DNA of 15,561 nt, taken from assembly GCA_964651495.1 (NCBI GenBank), contig CAZYWP010000071.1, forward strand, positions 1 to 15,561, given 5' to 3'. The position numbers and the translations under genes are program-made. The DNA is from CAZNVB01 sp964651495. Lineage in GTDB: Bacteria; Acidobacteriota; Aminicenantia; Aminicenantales; UBA8522. This document shows, one piece after another, positions 7,415-14,266 of the stretch (positions are counted from its first letter, which is position 1; each line of letters starts with the position of its first letter). The notes beneath the pieces are model-generated. The model did no database searches. It saw nothing but the letters and a program-made list of their open reading frames with translations, and was not told the DNA's origin.

Positions 7415-7900
7415 ATGATAATTCTCCTTGACGGAATGGACGAAAAACGCCAGATCCCCGATCGAAGACGTTTCCCCACGAAACCCCTGAGCCGGCATTC
7501 CTTAAAGGGGCTCCGGAAAACAGCCCGGCGGGCCGGCGAAGATAAGAACTTTTATGTCGATCGATATGAGTCCCGCTTTTTCATCCTGATCACCCTGACG
7601 CTCCTCCTGTGTGTCCTGGATGCCTATTTCACCCTGAAAATCCTTCAGGCCGGGGGCAAGGAATTGAACCCGTTCATGCTCCGCATCATGGACAAGAACC
7701 CGGGCCTAGCTCTGGCCATTAAATATCTGACCACCGCCGTAGGCATTGGGATTCTGATAATATTCAAGAATTTCCTGGTTTTCGGCCGGGTCAGAGTGAG
7801 TTCCCTGATCTCTGTGGTTTTTTTACTCTATCTTTTTCTGGTGATATTCGAGGTCTCGTTCTACTACAGCCGCATTCATGCGCATGGTTTTTTTCCTTAG
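7415..7900 (+). CDS. DUF5658 membrane protein
   Basis: 161 residues from the first ATG, which directly follows an in-frame TGA. A second in-frame ATG at 7436 (MDEKRQIPDRRRF) gives a more natural N-terminus; neither has a good ribosome binding site. The basic N-terminus carries DRRRFPTKPLSRHSLKG, then RRAGEDKNFYVDRYESR, a pattern I associate with DUF5658 proteins. Three hydrophobic segments follow, about residues 55-78, 98-120 and 128-151, with ELNPFM in the first loop. The protein should sit in the inner membrane with its N-terminus in the cytoplasm. Function is unknown. It is divergent from the acyltransferase gene and convergent with a small unknown gene. Confidence 0.75.
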   Translation: MIILLDGMDEKRQIPDRRRFPTKPLSRHSLKGLRKTARRAGEDKNFYVDRYESRFFILITLTLLLCVLDAYFTLKILQAGGKELNPFMLRIMDKNPGLALAIKYLTTAVGIGILIIFKNFLVFGRVRVSSLISVVFLLYLFLVIFEVSFYYSRIHAHGFFP

Positions 7901-7965
7901 TTTCAAGAGCTGGCTGACACTCCGGCCGCAGTTGCTTAGGGGATGGCGGAAAGGGACTTCGCCGA

Positions 7966-7980
7966 CCGGAGGATCTCCGG
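7966..7980. repeat. Short perfect hairpin between convergent genes
   Basis: CCGGAG (7966-7971) and CTCCGG (7975-7980) pair perfectly around a 3-base loop, between the stops of two convergent genes. No T-tract lies on either side, so an intrinsic terminator is not supported, though the position suits transcript-end protection. Confidence 0.3.
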
Positions 7981-7992
7981 AATCTTGGGGGA

Positions 7993-8295
7993 TTAATAAA
8001 AGAGGGCCGACTCCTCCAGCTCGCCTTCGTCGTTGCGGAAGATCATCTTGATGCCTTCCTTGGCCCCCTCGGCATCCTGCTGATAAACCACCATCAGCCC
8101 GAGGCCTTTTTCCCGGTCGAAATACTCCCTGGCTTTGGCGGTGGCCTCAGCGAGCGTAGCGAAGCCTTGATCTCCCGGGATGATGAGGGTGTCCTCGTCT
8201 TCCCAGTTTTCCTTCGACTTGTGGCCCTCTACATAAAACTTGCCGGTCGCGGCGCCCCTCTTTCTCGGGACGTTGCAGTCAAAACAATCTTCCAT
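7993..8295 (-). CDS. Small conserved-looking protein with CxxC, function unknown
   Basis: 100 residues from the ATG at 8295-8293, chosen over an in-frame TTG at 8310 because GGAG lies six to seven bases upstream of the ATG. The N-terminus holds CFDC, a possible metal or redox pair with no second pair in the protein. It continues with a mixed alpha/beta pattern rich in acidic residues (KENWEDEDTLIIPGDQGFATL, then AREYFDREKGLGLMVVYQQ). No signal peptide or membrane segment is seen. It is divergent from the small gene at 8452, with paired palindromes between them, which suggests joint control. I do not recognise the family. Confidence 0.7.
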   Translation of the reverse strand: MEDCFDCNVPRKRGAATGKFYVEGHKSKENWEDEDTLIIPGDQGFATLAEATAKAREYFDREKGLGLMVVYQQDAEGAKEGIKMIFRNDEGELEESALFY

Positions 8296-8319
8296 GGTCT
8301 TCTCCGTCAATTTTTGTCT

Positions 8320-8348
8320 ATTTTAAGGAAAACCGGCTCAAAAGTAAA
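8320..8348 (-). promoter_or_regulatory. Candidate promoter of the small CxxC gene
   Basis: On the minus strand TTTACT (8348-8343), a 17-base spacer and TAAAAT (8325-8320), about 25 bases upstream of the ATG. The palindrome at 8354-8369 begins just upstream of this -35. Confidence 0.4.
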
Positions 8349-8353
8349 AGCCT

Positions 8354-8385
8354 TTTTGCCGCGGCAAAAGAATTTCGCCCGCGGG
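8354..8385. promoter_or_regulatory. Paired palindromes, candidate operator between divergent genes
   Basis: TTTTGCCGCGGCAAAA (8354-8369) is a perfect 16-bp palindrome. A second palindrome, CCCGCGGG (8378-8385), lies in TTTCGCCCGCGGGAAAA (8373-8389), which copies the T-run/GC-core/A-run layout of the first. Their centres are 20 bp apart, two turns of the helix, so a dimeric repressor could bind both on one face. They lie between divergent gene starts, which argues against their being terminators. Confidence 0.5.
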
Positions 8386-8451
8386 AAAAAACGCCTCTCC
8401 CCGGCGTCTCTATTAATCTGAGCGTTTAAAATTCAATGCGGGAGGAACAGC

Positions 8452-8730
8452 ATGAGCAAAAAAATCGCTCCGGAAGAGTTTGTCCGGCTGGCCATCCAGA
8501 AATTGAGGACGGGCCCCTACAAGGGTATCCACTCCGTTTACAGCGGTTTCAACGAGGCTTTCAAGAAATATTTCGCCGGCCAAGACCCCGTCCAATTCAC
8601 CAACAGTCTGGCCGAAGACGGGAAGCTGGCCATTCGGCCGATGAAGGGCGGAGTCGTCCTCTATCTTCCCGAGGACGGCCCGAAGATGTCGCGGGGAGAC
8701 GAGGCCCTCAAAAAGATGGGGCTGATATAA
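8452..8730 (+). CDS. Small basic cytoplasmic protein, function unknown
   Basis: 92 residues. The ATG has an excellent GGGAGGAA six bases upstream. The protein has a mostly helical first half (EEFVRLAIQKLRTGPYKGIH, then SGFNEAFKKYF) followed by a short beta-like turn (KLAIRPMKGGVVLYLPED). This helix-helix-hairpin order is compatible with a small winged-helix fold, but that is only an impression. No signal peptide, Cys pair or membrane segment. It is divergent from the small CxxC gene and precedes the broken hydrolase, which has its own promoter. I do not recognise a named family; the strong ribosome binding site and codon pattern support a real gene. Confidence 0.75.
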   Translation: MSKKIAPEEFVRLAIQKLRTGPYKGIHSVYSGFNEAFKKYFAGQDPVQFTNSLAEDGKLAIRPMKGGVVLYLPEDGPKMSRGDEALKKMGLI

Positions 8731-8760
8731 GCCGAGACGCTTGCGCCCATCATTTTGGGT

Positions 8761-8789
8761 TTGACACGTCGATTCCACAGCGGCACAAT
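8761..8789 (+). promoter_or_regulatory. Promoter of the broken hydrolase gene
   Basis: A perfect TTGACA (8761-8766), a 17-base spacer and CACAAT (8784-8789). The ATG at 8828 follows with GGAG six bases before it, so the expression signals look intact although the gene is not. Confidence 0.5.
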
Positions 8790-8827
8790 CTGAGCTAGGC
8801 TGTGCACTCGGCCAACTGGAGACCCGC

Positions 8828-10857
8828 ATGAAAAGACGTGAAGCCTTGAAAATACTGCCCCTTTCTATCGCCGGGATGGGAATGGTCCCGAAAAACGCCG
8901 GCGCTTTTGCCCGAACCCCGGCTCCGACGGAAATGCCCGCCGGCAGCCAGACCCTCAAGGCCTCATTGACGGCTGAAATCAAACCCCACAATGGCGCCCC
9001 GACGCTTTTTCTCAACGGGCGGCCGACCTTTGCCGCTATCTACTGGGTCGCGGCGCCCGAGAAAGACAGCTGGGACTTCGCCGAACAGGCCCGGCGCAAC
9101 GCCGACGCCGGCATCCACATCTACGCCTTCGACCCACATCCTCGCTTATCAGGTCGGAACCGGCCACACCGGAGAATGGGTCAAGGGCGAATCGTCGATG
9201 TACTGGCCCTGCGGCGACTACAGCGAGCCGATGCGGCGGCATTTCCGCGCCTGGCTCCCGCTGGAAATACCGGGATGACGGCTCTTCTCTACGGGCCGCC
9301 TGGGGCAGCCCCGCGGCTTCTTTTGAGAGCGCCGAGGTCCCCGGCGCCGAAGCCCAGCTCGAGGCTAAAAATTACACCTTTCGCGACCCCGCCCGGGAGA
9401 AGGACGTCATCGATTACTACGAGTGCCTAGCCGAGCTCTGCGCCGATTGTCTCGTCGATTTCTGCCGGACCGCCAAGGAAGCAGCGCGCGGCCGGAAGCT
9501 GGCCGGCGCTTTCTACGGATATCTTCTGGACCTGGCCTGGAACGGAGGTTTTTTCCGGGAACGACCGGACAGCGATTATTCAACCTACCAGCGCTCCGGC
9601 CATCTCGGCCTGGGAAAGGTCCTGCGCTCCCCGCACGTCGATTTCCTGGTCAGCCCGTACAGCTACGGGTTCCGCGGCATCGGCGGGGACGGCCCGAGCA
9701 TGCTGCCCGCGGAGTCGGTGCGCATCCACGGCAAGCTCTGCCTGATCGAGGACGACACCCGGACGCACGCCGACCCCGGCGATCCGAACTACGGCCGGGC
9801 CGCTAACCTTTCCGAGAGCACGGCCATTCTGCGCCGCAATTTCGCCGGGGTGGCCGCCCGCGGCCAGGGCATCTGGTGGGCCGGCTGGAAAGTCGACACC
9901 ATCAAGGAACCCGCGTTTCTGCCGCTCCTCCGGGCGTTCCAGAAGCTCGGGACGTTCGCCCTGGAGCTCGACCGCCGGCCCAGCTCCGAGATCGCCCTGT
10001 TCATCGATGACGAGAGCTTTTTCTATCAATCCGACCGGAATAGTCTGGACTTGCCCCTGATCTTCCAGCAGCGGCTGTGGGGGATGCCGCGGCTGGGGGC
10101 GCCGTTCGACGTCTACCTCCTCCAGGACCTACTCGAGGGCCGGCTCCCGCCATACAAGCTCTTCATTTTCCTGAACGTCTTCCGGCTGGACGAAAAACGG
10201 CGGAGCGCGCTGGAAAAAGAGATCCGCCGGGATAAACGGACAGCCCTCTGGATCTATGCGCCCGGGCTGATCAAAGACGACCTATCGCTCGACCACATGC
10301 AGGAGCTGACCGGGTTCAGGTTCGGCCTGGGGGAGCAGCCCTGGGGACCGCTCGTCCAGGTCACCAATTTCGACCACCCGATCACCAGGGAACTCGACCA
10401 GGACTTATTCTGGGGCACGAACAGCAAGCTGGCTCCCCTTTTCTACGTCGACGATCCTACGGCCCGGGTCCTGGGCCAGGTGGTCTACTCCCAGGGAAAC
10501 TGCCGGCCTGGGTTCGCCGCTAAAACCTTTCCCGAATGGACGTCTGTGTACTCCGCTGCGCCGAACCTGCCCGCCTCCGTCCTGCGCGGCATCGCCCGCT
10601 TCGCCGGCGTCCACATTTACGGCCCGGCCGGCGATGTCCTCCACGCCTCGCGCCAAATTCTCGGCGTCCACACCGTCGCGGGAGGAAAGCGGGCCTTCAA
10701 TCTCCCCCGGCCGGTCGAAGTGGTCTATGACTTATTCGAGAGCAGAGTGATCGCCCGCGAGGCGGCCCGGTTCGAGATCGACCTGGCTCCGGCCTCGACT
10801 TCAATCTTCTTCACCGGAGAAGCCGGGACGCTCGACAAGTTCTCCCCCGGCCTTTAG
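8828..10857 (+). pseudogene. Tat-exported clan GH-A-like glycoside hydrolase, frameshifted and internally deleted
   Basis: Three frames must be joined. Frame one (8828 to about 9133) gives a Tat-like signal (KRREALKILPLSIAG) and the start of a hydrolase domain ending DAGIHIYAFD. Frame two (about 9135 to 9259) gives HILAYQVGTGHTGEWVK to HFRAWL. Frame three (about 9262 to 10857) gives KYRDDGS, the EDDTRTH motif, GIWWAGW and a C-terminal domain like the beta-galactosidase trimerisation/amidotransferase-like domain (APFDVYLLQDLLEG). The second shift is explained by one extra C in 9257-9259, since removing it gives FRAWLRWKYRDD. At the first junction barrel strand one seems to run straight into a strand-four-like segment, so roughly 100 codons appear lost. 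An intact C-terminal frame (ATG at 9700, 385 codons) remains. It may be decay or an assembly fault. The family resembles GH42-like uncharacterised hydrolases. Confidence 0.75.
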
Positions 10858-10864
10858 AGAATCC

Positions 10865-11719
10865 TCACAGCAGCTTGCCGATCCGCTTGCTGACGTCGGC
10901 CGCGAACCGCTGGATGTAATTGCAGACGAAGTCCTGGACATCCAGAGCCGTGTCCTTGACCAGCGGAGTCAGGTCCATGGCATAGATCATGGACGTGGCG
11001 ACATCGACGTCATGGGTGGCATAGTAGGTGGCGTGGGCCCGGCGCCGGCCGATCGTGGCCATGTCATAGCCCTTTCCCCCGGAGACCTGGGAATCAAAGA
11101 CGCTGACCAGTGATGTCGCCAGGTTCTGGTGCTCCGAGACATCGAGGCCGACTTTGTCCTCGTCGCCCAGCCAGTCCAGGTCGCGCCAGACTTCACAGCC
11201 GAGGAGCTTTTCCGGCCGGAGGTCTGCCGGCAGCTCGCGGACAGCCCGGATGGTCCGCAGGCAGACCGCGACGTGGGTGTCGTGCTTATCGGCGGGATTA
11301 TGGGTATAGACGATCCGGGGCCGGGCCAGGGTCAGAATGTCCCCGATGTCCAGCTGCGGGCCTGCGTTGGCGGCGTCCTTGATTTCCGCGCTGGTGTAAT
11401 TGAGGAAGGCTACTCCCCCGTATTCGCCCACCATGGCCGCCTTCTTCTGCTCTTTCTTGCGCACGACCTTCATCTCTTCGCCGCTGTACTTTTTATAGAA
11501 CCCGTCGCGCGGGCTCCCGGCGCCGTCGGTGGTGATGACGCCGAAAAACCAGTCATCCTGGCTGCCGAAGCATTTGAGGATGCCGTGGTAGGCCATGATC
11601 TCGAGGTCGTCGGGATGGGCGGCCACACCCAGGTGGGTGGTGCGGGCGATGGCCCCGGGGAGCGGGGCGCCGTCGGGGATAAAAATTTCGTTGTGCTCTT
11701 TTCTCAGTTGGAAGTCCAT
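10865..11719 (-). CDS. PIG-L/LmbE-family deacetylase
   Basis: 284 residues from the ATG at 11719-11717; the frame stays open further upstream but that part is antisense-frame noise inside the kinase homologue gene. The zinc site is complete: AAHPDDLEI with H35, D37 (expected base), D38 and E40, and HDTH with H146 and H149. PIG-L proteins remove N-acetyl groups from GlcNAc-type sugars or conjugates (MshB, BshB, LmbE, PIG-L itself). No signal peptide, so it acts in the cytoplasm. It lies 13 bases after the ROK gene, in one operon, with only a weak AGAG upstream, so coupling to the first gene is likely. It ends 7 bases from the end of the broken hydrolase. The pairing suggests amino-sugar use; the exact substrate is not readable. 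Confidence 0.9.
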   Translation of the reverse strand: MDFQLRKEHNEIFIPDGAPLPGAIARTTHLGVAAHPDDLEIMAYHGILKCFGSQDDWFFGVITTDGAGSPRDGFYKKYSGEEMKVVRKKEQKKAAMVGEYGGVAFLNYTSAEIKDAANAGPQLDIGDILTLARPRIVYTHNPADKHDTHVAVCLRTIRAVRELPADLRPEKLLGCEVWRDLDWLGDEDKVGLDVSEHQNLATSLVSVFDSQVSGGKGYDMATIGRRRAHATYYATHDVDVATSMIYAMDLTPLVKDTALDVQDFVCNYIQRFAADVSKRIGKLL

Positions 11720-11732
11720 GTTTTGTCTCTGT

Positions 11733-13148
11733 TTAAATTTCCCTGTCTCTTTTGACCGCCGGGAGGCTGGCGGCGGCCACAGCCTGGCCGACGCGGCGGC
11801 TTTGCTCGTCCGGGAGGTGCAGGGCGATGCGGCCGGCCAGTTCCGGGAACTCGCTCCGGAGCACTTCCGTCGCTTTTTCCTGGATGATCGGTCCGGCTTC
11901 GCCGCTGGTGACGCGGCCGAGGATGAGGACATGGGCGATGTCGTAATAATCGGCGTAGTGGGCGATGCCGTAGCCGAGATAAACGCCGATCGTCTCAAAG
12001 ACCCGCCCGGCCCTCTCGTCCCCCCGCTGCAGAAGATCCTGGACCGCCCTGAGCTTGTCCACCGCCTGGAGGTTCTCATCCAGGCTGATCCCGGCCGACG
12101 CGGCCAGCCGGAAGACCGCCTGCTGGGAAAAGTACTGGACGCCGCAGCCGGCATCGCCGGACCACTCGTCCACCGGCGCCTGCGGATGCAGGTCCACCGG
12201 CGCAAAGGCGAGCTCGTTTAGCCAGCCGGTGATATTTCCCTTGTCGTTCACATAGCCTCCGGCCTGGCTCGACCCGAGGGCGATGCCGAGGACCCGGTTG
12301 GCGTTGAGGGACATCGACCCGGCCAGGGCCGTCACCTCGCCGTCGTTGACCACTTCGAACGGGACCTTCCATTCCTTCCGCATCCTCAGGAACATCGGGT
12401 TGATCTTTTTCTTGAAGAGGTTCCGGGGGATGCCCCGGAACAGCGAGGCCACCATGGCCCGGTTGTCGATGTAGATCCCGGCCGCGCTTCCGCCGATGGC
12501 ATCCACGCGGGGCAGATGCGAGGCCGCCTGGTGGAGGCCGGACATCACCTGGTGGAAGTGGTAGGCCGGGTCGCTCTGGTTCCGCGGGTCCCAGGGAACC
12601 TCCTCGCTGAAGACGGTTTCTCCCTCGACCACGGCGCTGACCTTGCGGTCGCTGGCCCCGAGGTCAAACCCGATCCGGCAGCCGTCGAGGTGGCGGCCGA
12701 GTGGACGCGTCTTCTCGAACCCCGGAGGGACAGAGTCGGCGGGGACAGCCTCGACGGCGAACTTTTTGCCGTAGGCCGTGGACATCAGGTCGGCATCAAA
12801 AGCGCGGCGGCCCCGCCTGGCGTATTCCCGCTTGATCGGCCCGCCGACCTCGGCCGGCCCGCCGACAATGACCTTGTACCCGCCCCACATCCAGAGCAGG
12901 GACTTGACTAGACGCTCGGTGTACCGGAGCCCGGCCGCGAATCTCGAGTGTCCCGATGGGAATACTCGGGCCCGGTAGCAGGAGAGGGAGCCGTCGGCCC
13001 GCTCCAGCCCGATGACCAGGGGCTCGCTCGCAGGGTCGCCCGCTGCCGCTGTCCAGAAGGCCCGGTTCCACAGCACAGCCGGGACGAATTCGGGATGGAG
13101 CTCGGAAATGACTTTGGGCCTGACCGGCAGGCCGAAGTCGATGTTCAT
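11733..13148 (-). CDS. ROK-family sugar kinase homologue with extra N-terminal domain
   Basis: 471 residues, longer than the usual ~300 of ROK kinases. The ROK part starts at about 158 with the phosphate-binding GFDLGASDRKVSAV, then GGSAAGIYID (219-228), VVNDGEVTAL with the expected catalytic D269, GIALGSSQAGG (288-298), and NELAFAPVD (311-319) where GExGH normally stands. E312 is kept but the His is replaced by Phe, and the Cys cluster is reduced to C335 (GDAGCG), so the zinc site is absent. The first ~155 residues form an extra domain I cannot name, with YTERLVKSLLWMWGGYKV. No helix-turn-helix is visible, so it is not an obvious ROK repressor. AGGA lies eight bases before the ATG. It leads an operon with the PIG-L deacetylase. 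Confidence 0.85.
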   Translation of the reverse strand: MNIDFGLPVRPKVISELHPEFVPAVLWNRAFWTAAAGDPASEPLVIGLERADGSLSCYRARVFPSGHSRFAAGLRYTERLVKSLLWMWGGYKVIVGGPAEVGGPIKREYARRGRRAFDADLMSTAYGKKFAVEAVPADSVPPGFEKTRPLGRHLDGCRIGFDLGASDRKVSAVVEGETVFSEEVPWDPRNQSDPAYHFHQVMSGLHQAASHLPRVDAIGGSAAGIYIDNRAMVASLFRGIPRNLFKKKINPMFLRMRKEWKVPFEVVNDGEVTALAGSMSLNANRVLGIALGSSQAGGYVNDKGNITGWLNELAFAPVDLHPQAPVDEWSGDAGCGVQYFSQQAVFRLAASAGISLDENLQAVDKLRAVQDLLQRGDERAGRVFETIGVYLGYGIAHYADYYDIAHVLILGRVTSGEAGPIIQEKATEVLRSEFPELAGRIALHLPDEQSRRVGQAVAAASLPAVKRDREI

Positions 13149-13183
13149 CTGTTTTTCCTTCTCCGATTCCTGATGAAATTCGA

Positions 13184-13212
13184 ATTATAGGCCAATCACG
13201 TCCCTTACGCAA
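13184..13212 (-). promoter_or_regulatory. Promoter of the ROK/PIG-L operon
   Basis: On the minus strand TTGCGT (13212-13207), a 17-base spacer and a perfect TATAAT (13189-13184), leaving a leader of roughly 30 bases before the ATG at 13148. A 10-bp palindrome, AATTCGAATT (13177-13186), overlaps the -10 and the expected start of transcription and could be an operator. Confidence 0.5.
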
Positions 13213-13250
13213 ACCTGAAGATATCCACGTCTGCATCTTCTAGTTATGTG

Positions 13251-13367
13251 ATGGGAACGGGTCCTGTCATGGCGCGTCCCCGTCCGTCCTCGCTCCGCAC
13301 CCGTCAAGAGAGGGGTCCCCTACGCTCCGGGCGTTGCGGGGACTGGCGCCATGCCACCCATTCCCAT
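13251..13367. repeat. 117-bp imperfect inverted repeat (REP/MITE-like or structured RNA)
   Basis: The left arm 13251-13282 pairs with the right arm 13337-13367: ATGGGAA with TTCCCAT, GGGT with ACCC, CATGGCGC with GCGCCATG, and GTCCCCG with CGGGGAC, broken by one mismatch, a small internal loop and a two-base bulge. The 54-base centre holds AGGGGTCCCCT (13311-13321) and a direct repeat CGCTCCG (13291-13297, 13323-13329). TTAT (13244-13247) and ATAA (13373-13376) may extend the stem. It lies between the radical SAM stop and the ROK promoter. It may be an interspersed repeat or a terminator of the upstream genes; there is no coding sequence in it that I accept. Confidence 0.6.
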
Positions 13368-13426
13368 AATCCATAATTGGATTTAAATCGAGATGCACCC
13401 ATTAGACGCAAAGAACGGATGGGGGA

Positions 13427-14182
13427 TCAGAACAGAATTTCGCAGGGAATGCCGCGCCGGGCGGCTTCCGCAGCCACCCGCAGAGCCTGCTCCCGGAAGA
13501 AGCGGTCGGTGGCCGATTCGGTCAGCCCGAGCCGGCGGTAGAGTCCGATGACGGTCTCCAGGTAATTCATCCGGTCGACGAGAATCCTGTCCACGTTCCC
13601 GGCGAGGGCGGCGACCAGTTTCTCCGGTCCGCCGGGAAGGATGGGTCCGACAAAGACGAACGTCGGGATTCCCCGGGAATGGATCTTGCCCAGCGCGTCG
13701 ATTCTTTTCTTGACCGGAGAAGCCCCCGGCTCGAACATCCGGGCGATTTGCTCGTCGTCGGTGGTGATGGTCATTCCGACCTCGACCTCCTCGAATTTTT
13801 CCAGGATGTCGAGGTCGCGCAGGACGAGCGCCGATTTCGTCTGGATACTGACGGGAAACTGAGCTCCGGCCAGGATTTCCAGGCACTGCCGGGTCAGCTT
13901 ATAGGTCGCTTCGAGCGGCTGGTAAGGATCGCAGACCGAGGCGATCCAGACCGTCCCCCTCTTCGCCCGCACGACTTGTTTCCGCAGAAGCTGGGGGGCG
14001 TTGACTTTGACATCGACAAAGGCGCCCCAGGGCTCGCTGTGGCCGGAGTACCGTCGCATGAAGAGACGGGCATAACAGTAGCGGCAGTTGACCTGGCATC
14101 CCGTGTATGGATTCAGGCAGTAGTCGTAGATCTTCGACTTGTTGAGGATGCTTTTGGCCTGGACCTCTCTGATGTTGACCAT
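13427..14182 (-). CDS. SPL-family radical SAM protein
   Basis: 251 residues from the ATG at 14182-14180; a longer frame from a TTG at 14248 was rejected because family members begin close to this Met. The opening IREVQAKSILNKSK and NPYTGCQVNCRYCYARL give the SAM-cluster motif C29-x3-C33-x2-C36. VWIASVCDPYQPLEATYKLT and ITTDDEQIARMFEPGASPV are further SPL-type landmarks. The protein is shorter than spore photoproduct lyase proper and belongs to the widespread SPL-like group whose function is mostly unknown; DNA repair should not be assumed. It starts 84 bases after the URO-D-like gene and has its own promoter-like sequence, so it may be transcribed from both. The downstream gap carries a large inverted repeat. 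Confidence 0.88.
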   Translation of the reverse strand: MVNIREVQAKSILNKSKIYDYCLNPYTGCQVNCRYCYARLFMRRYSGHSEPWGAFVDVKVNAPQLLRKQVVRAKRGTVWIASVCDPYQPLEATYKLTRQCLEILAGAQFPVSIQTKSALVLRDLDILEKFEEVEVGMTITTDDEQIARMFEPGASPVKKRIDALGKIHSRGIPTFVFVGPILPGGPEKLVAALAGNVDRILVDRMNYLETVIGLYRRLGLTESATDRFFREQALRVAAEAARRGIPCEILF

Positions 14183-14201
14183 CGCTCGGCCGCCCAAGGC
14201 T

Positions 14202-14232
14202 ATTGTAACAAAAAGCGGGGAGTCGTAGCCAA
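14202..14232 (-). promoter_or_regulatory. Candidate extended -10 promoter of the SPL-like gene
   Basis: On the minus strand TGTTACAAT carries an extended -10 (TACAAT at 14207-14202 with TG one base upstream). A TTGGCT lies at 14232-14227 with a 19-base spacer, which is long. The leader would be about 12 bases to the ATG at 14182. Confidence 0.4.
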
Positions 14233-14266
14233 GGCAGGGAGAATTCAATCCCGACGCGGGATTGGA

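Noticed and set aside
7877..7896. CATGCGCATG palindrome followed by seven T, as a terminator of the DUF5658 gene
   Set aside because: It lies within the last codons, and a fully symmetric 10-mer cannot form a stable hairpin with a normal loop.
8296..8310. TTG start for the small CxxC protein
   Set aside because: The ATG at 8295 has GGAG at a proper distance; the TTG has none, and the GGAG itself falls within this five-codon extension.
11720..12205. N-terminal extension of the PIG-L frame, giving 446 codons
   Set aside because: The extra part is low-complexity Arg/Ser/Pro sequence overlapping the ROK gene in another frame; the PIG-L family start fits the ATG at 11719.
14183..14248. TTG start giving 22 more residues to the SPL-like protein
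   Set aside because: The family begins at the MVNIREVQAKSI-type segment, and an extended -10 promoter lies inside the extra stretch.
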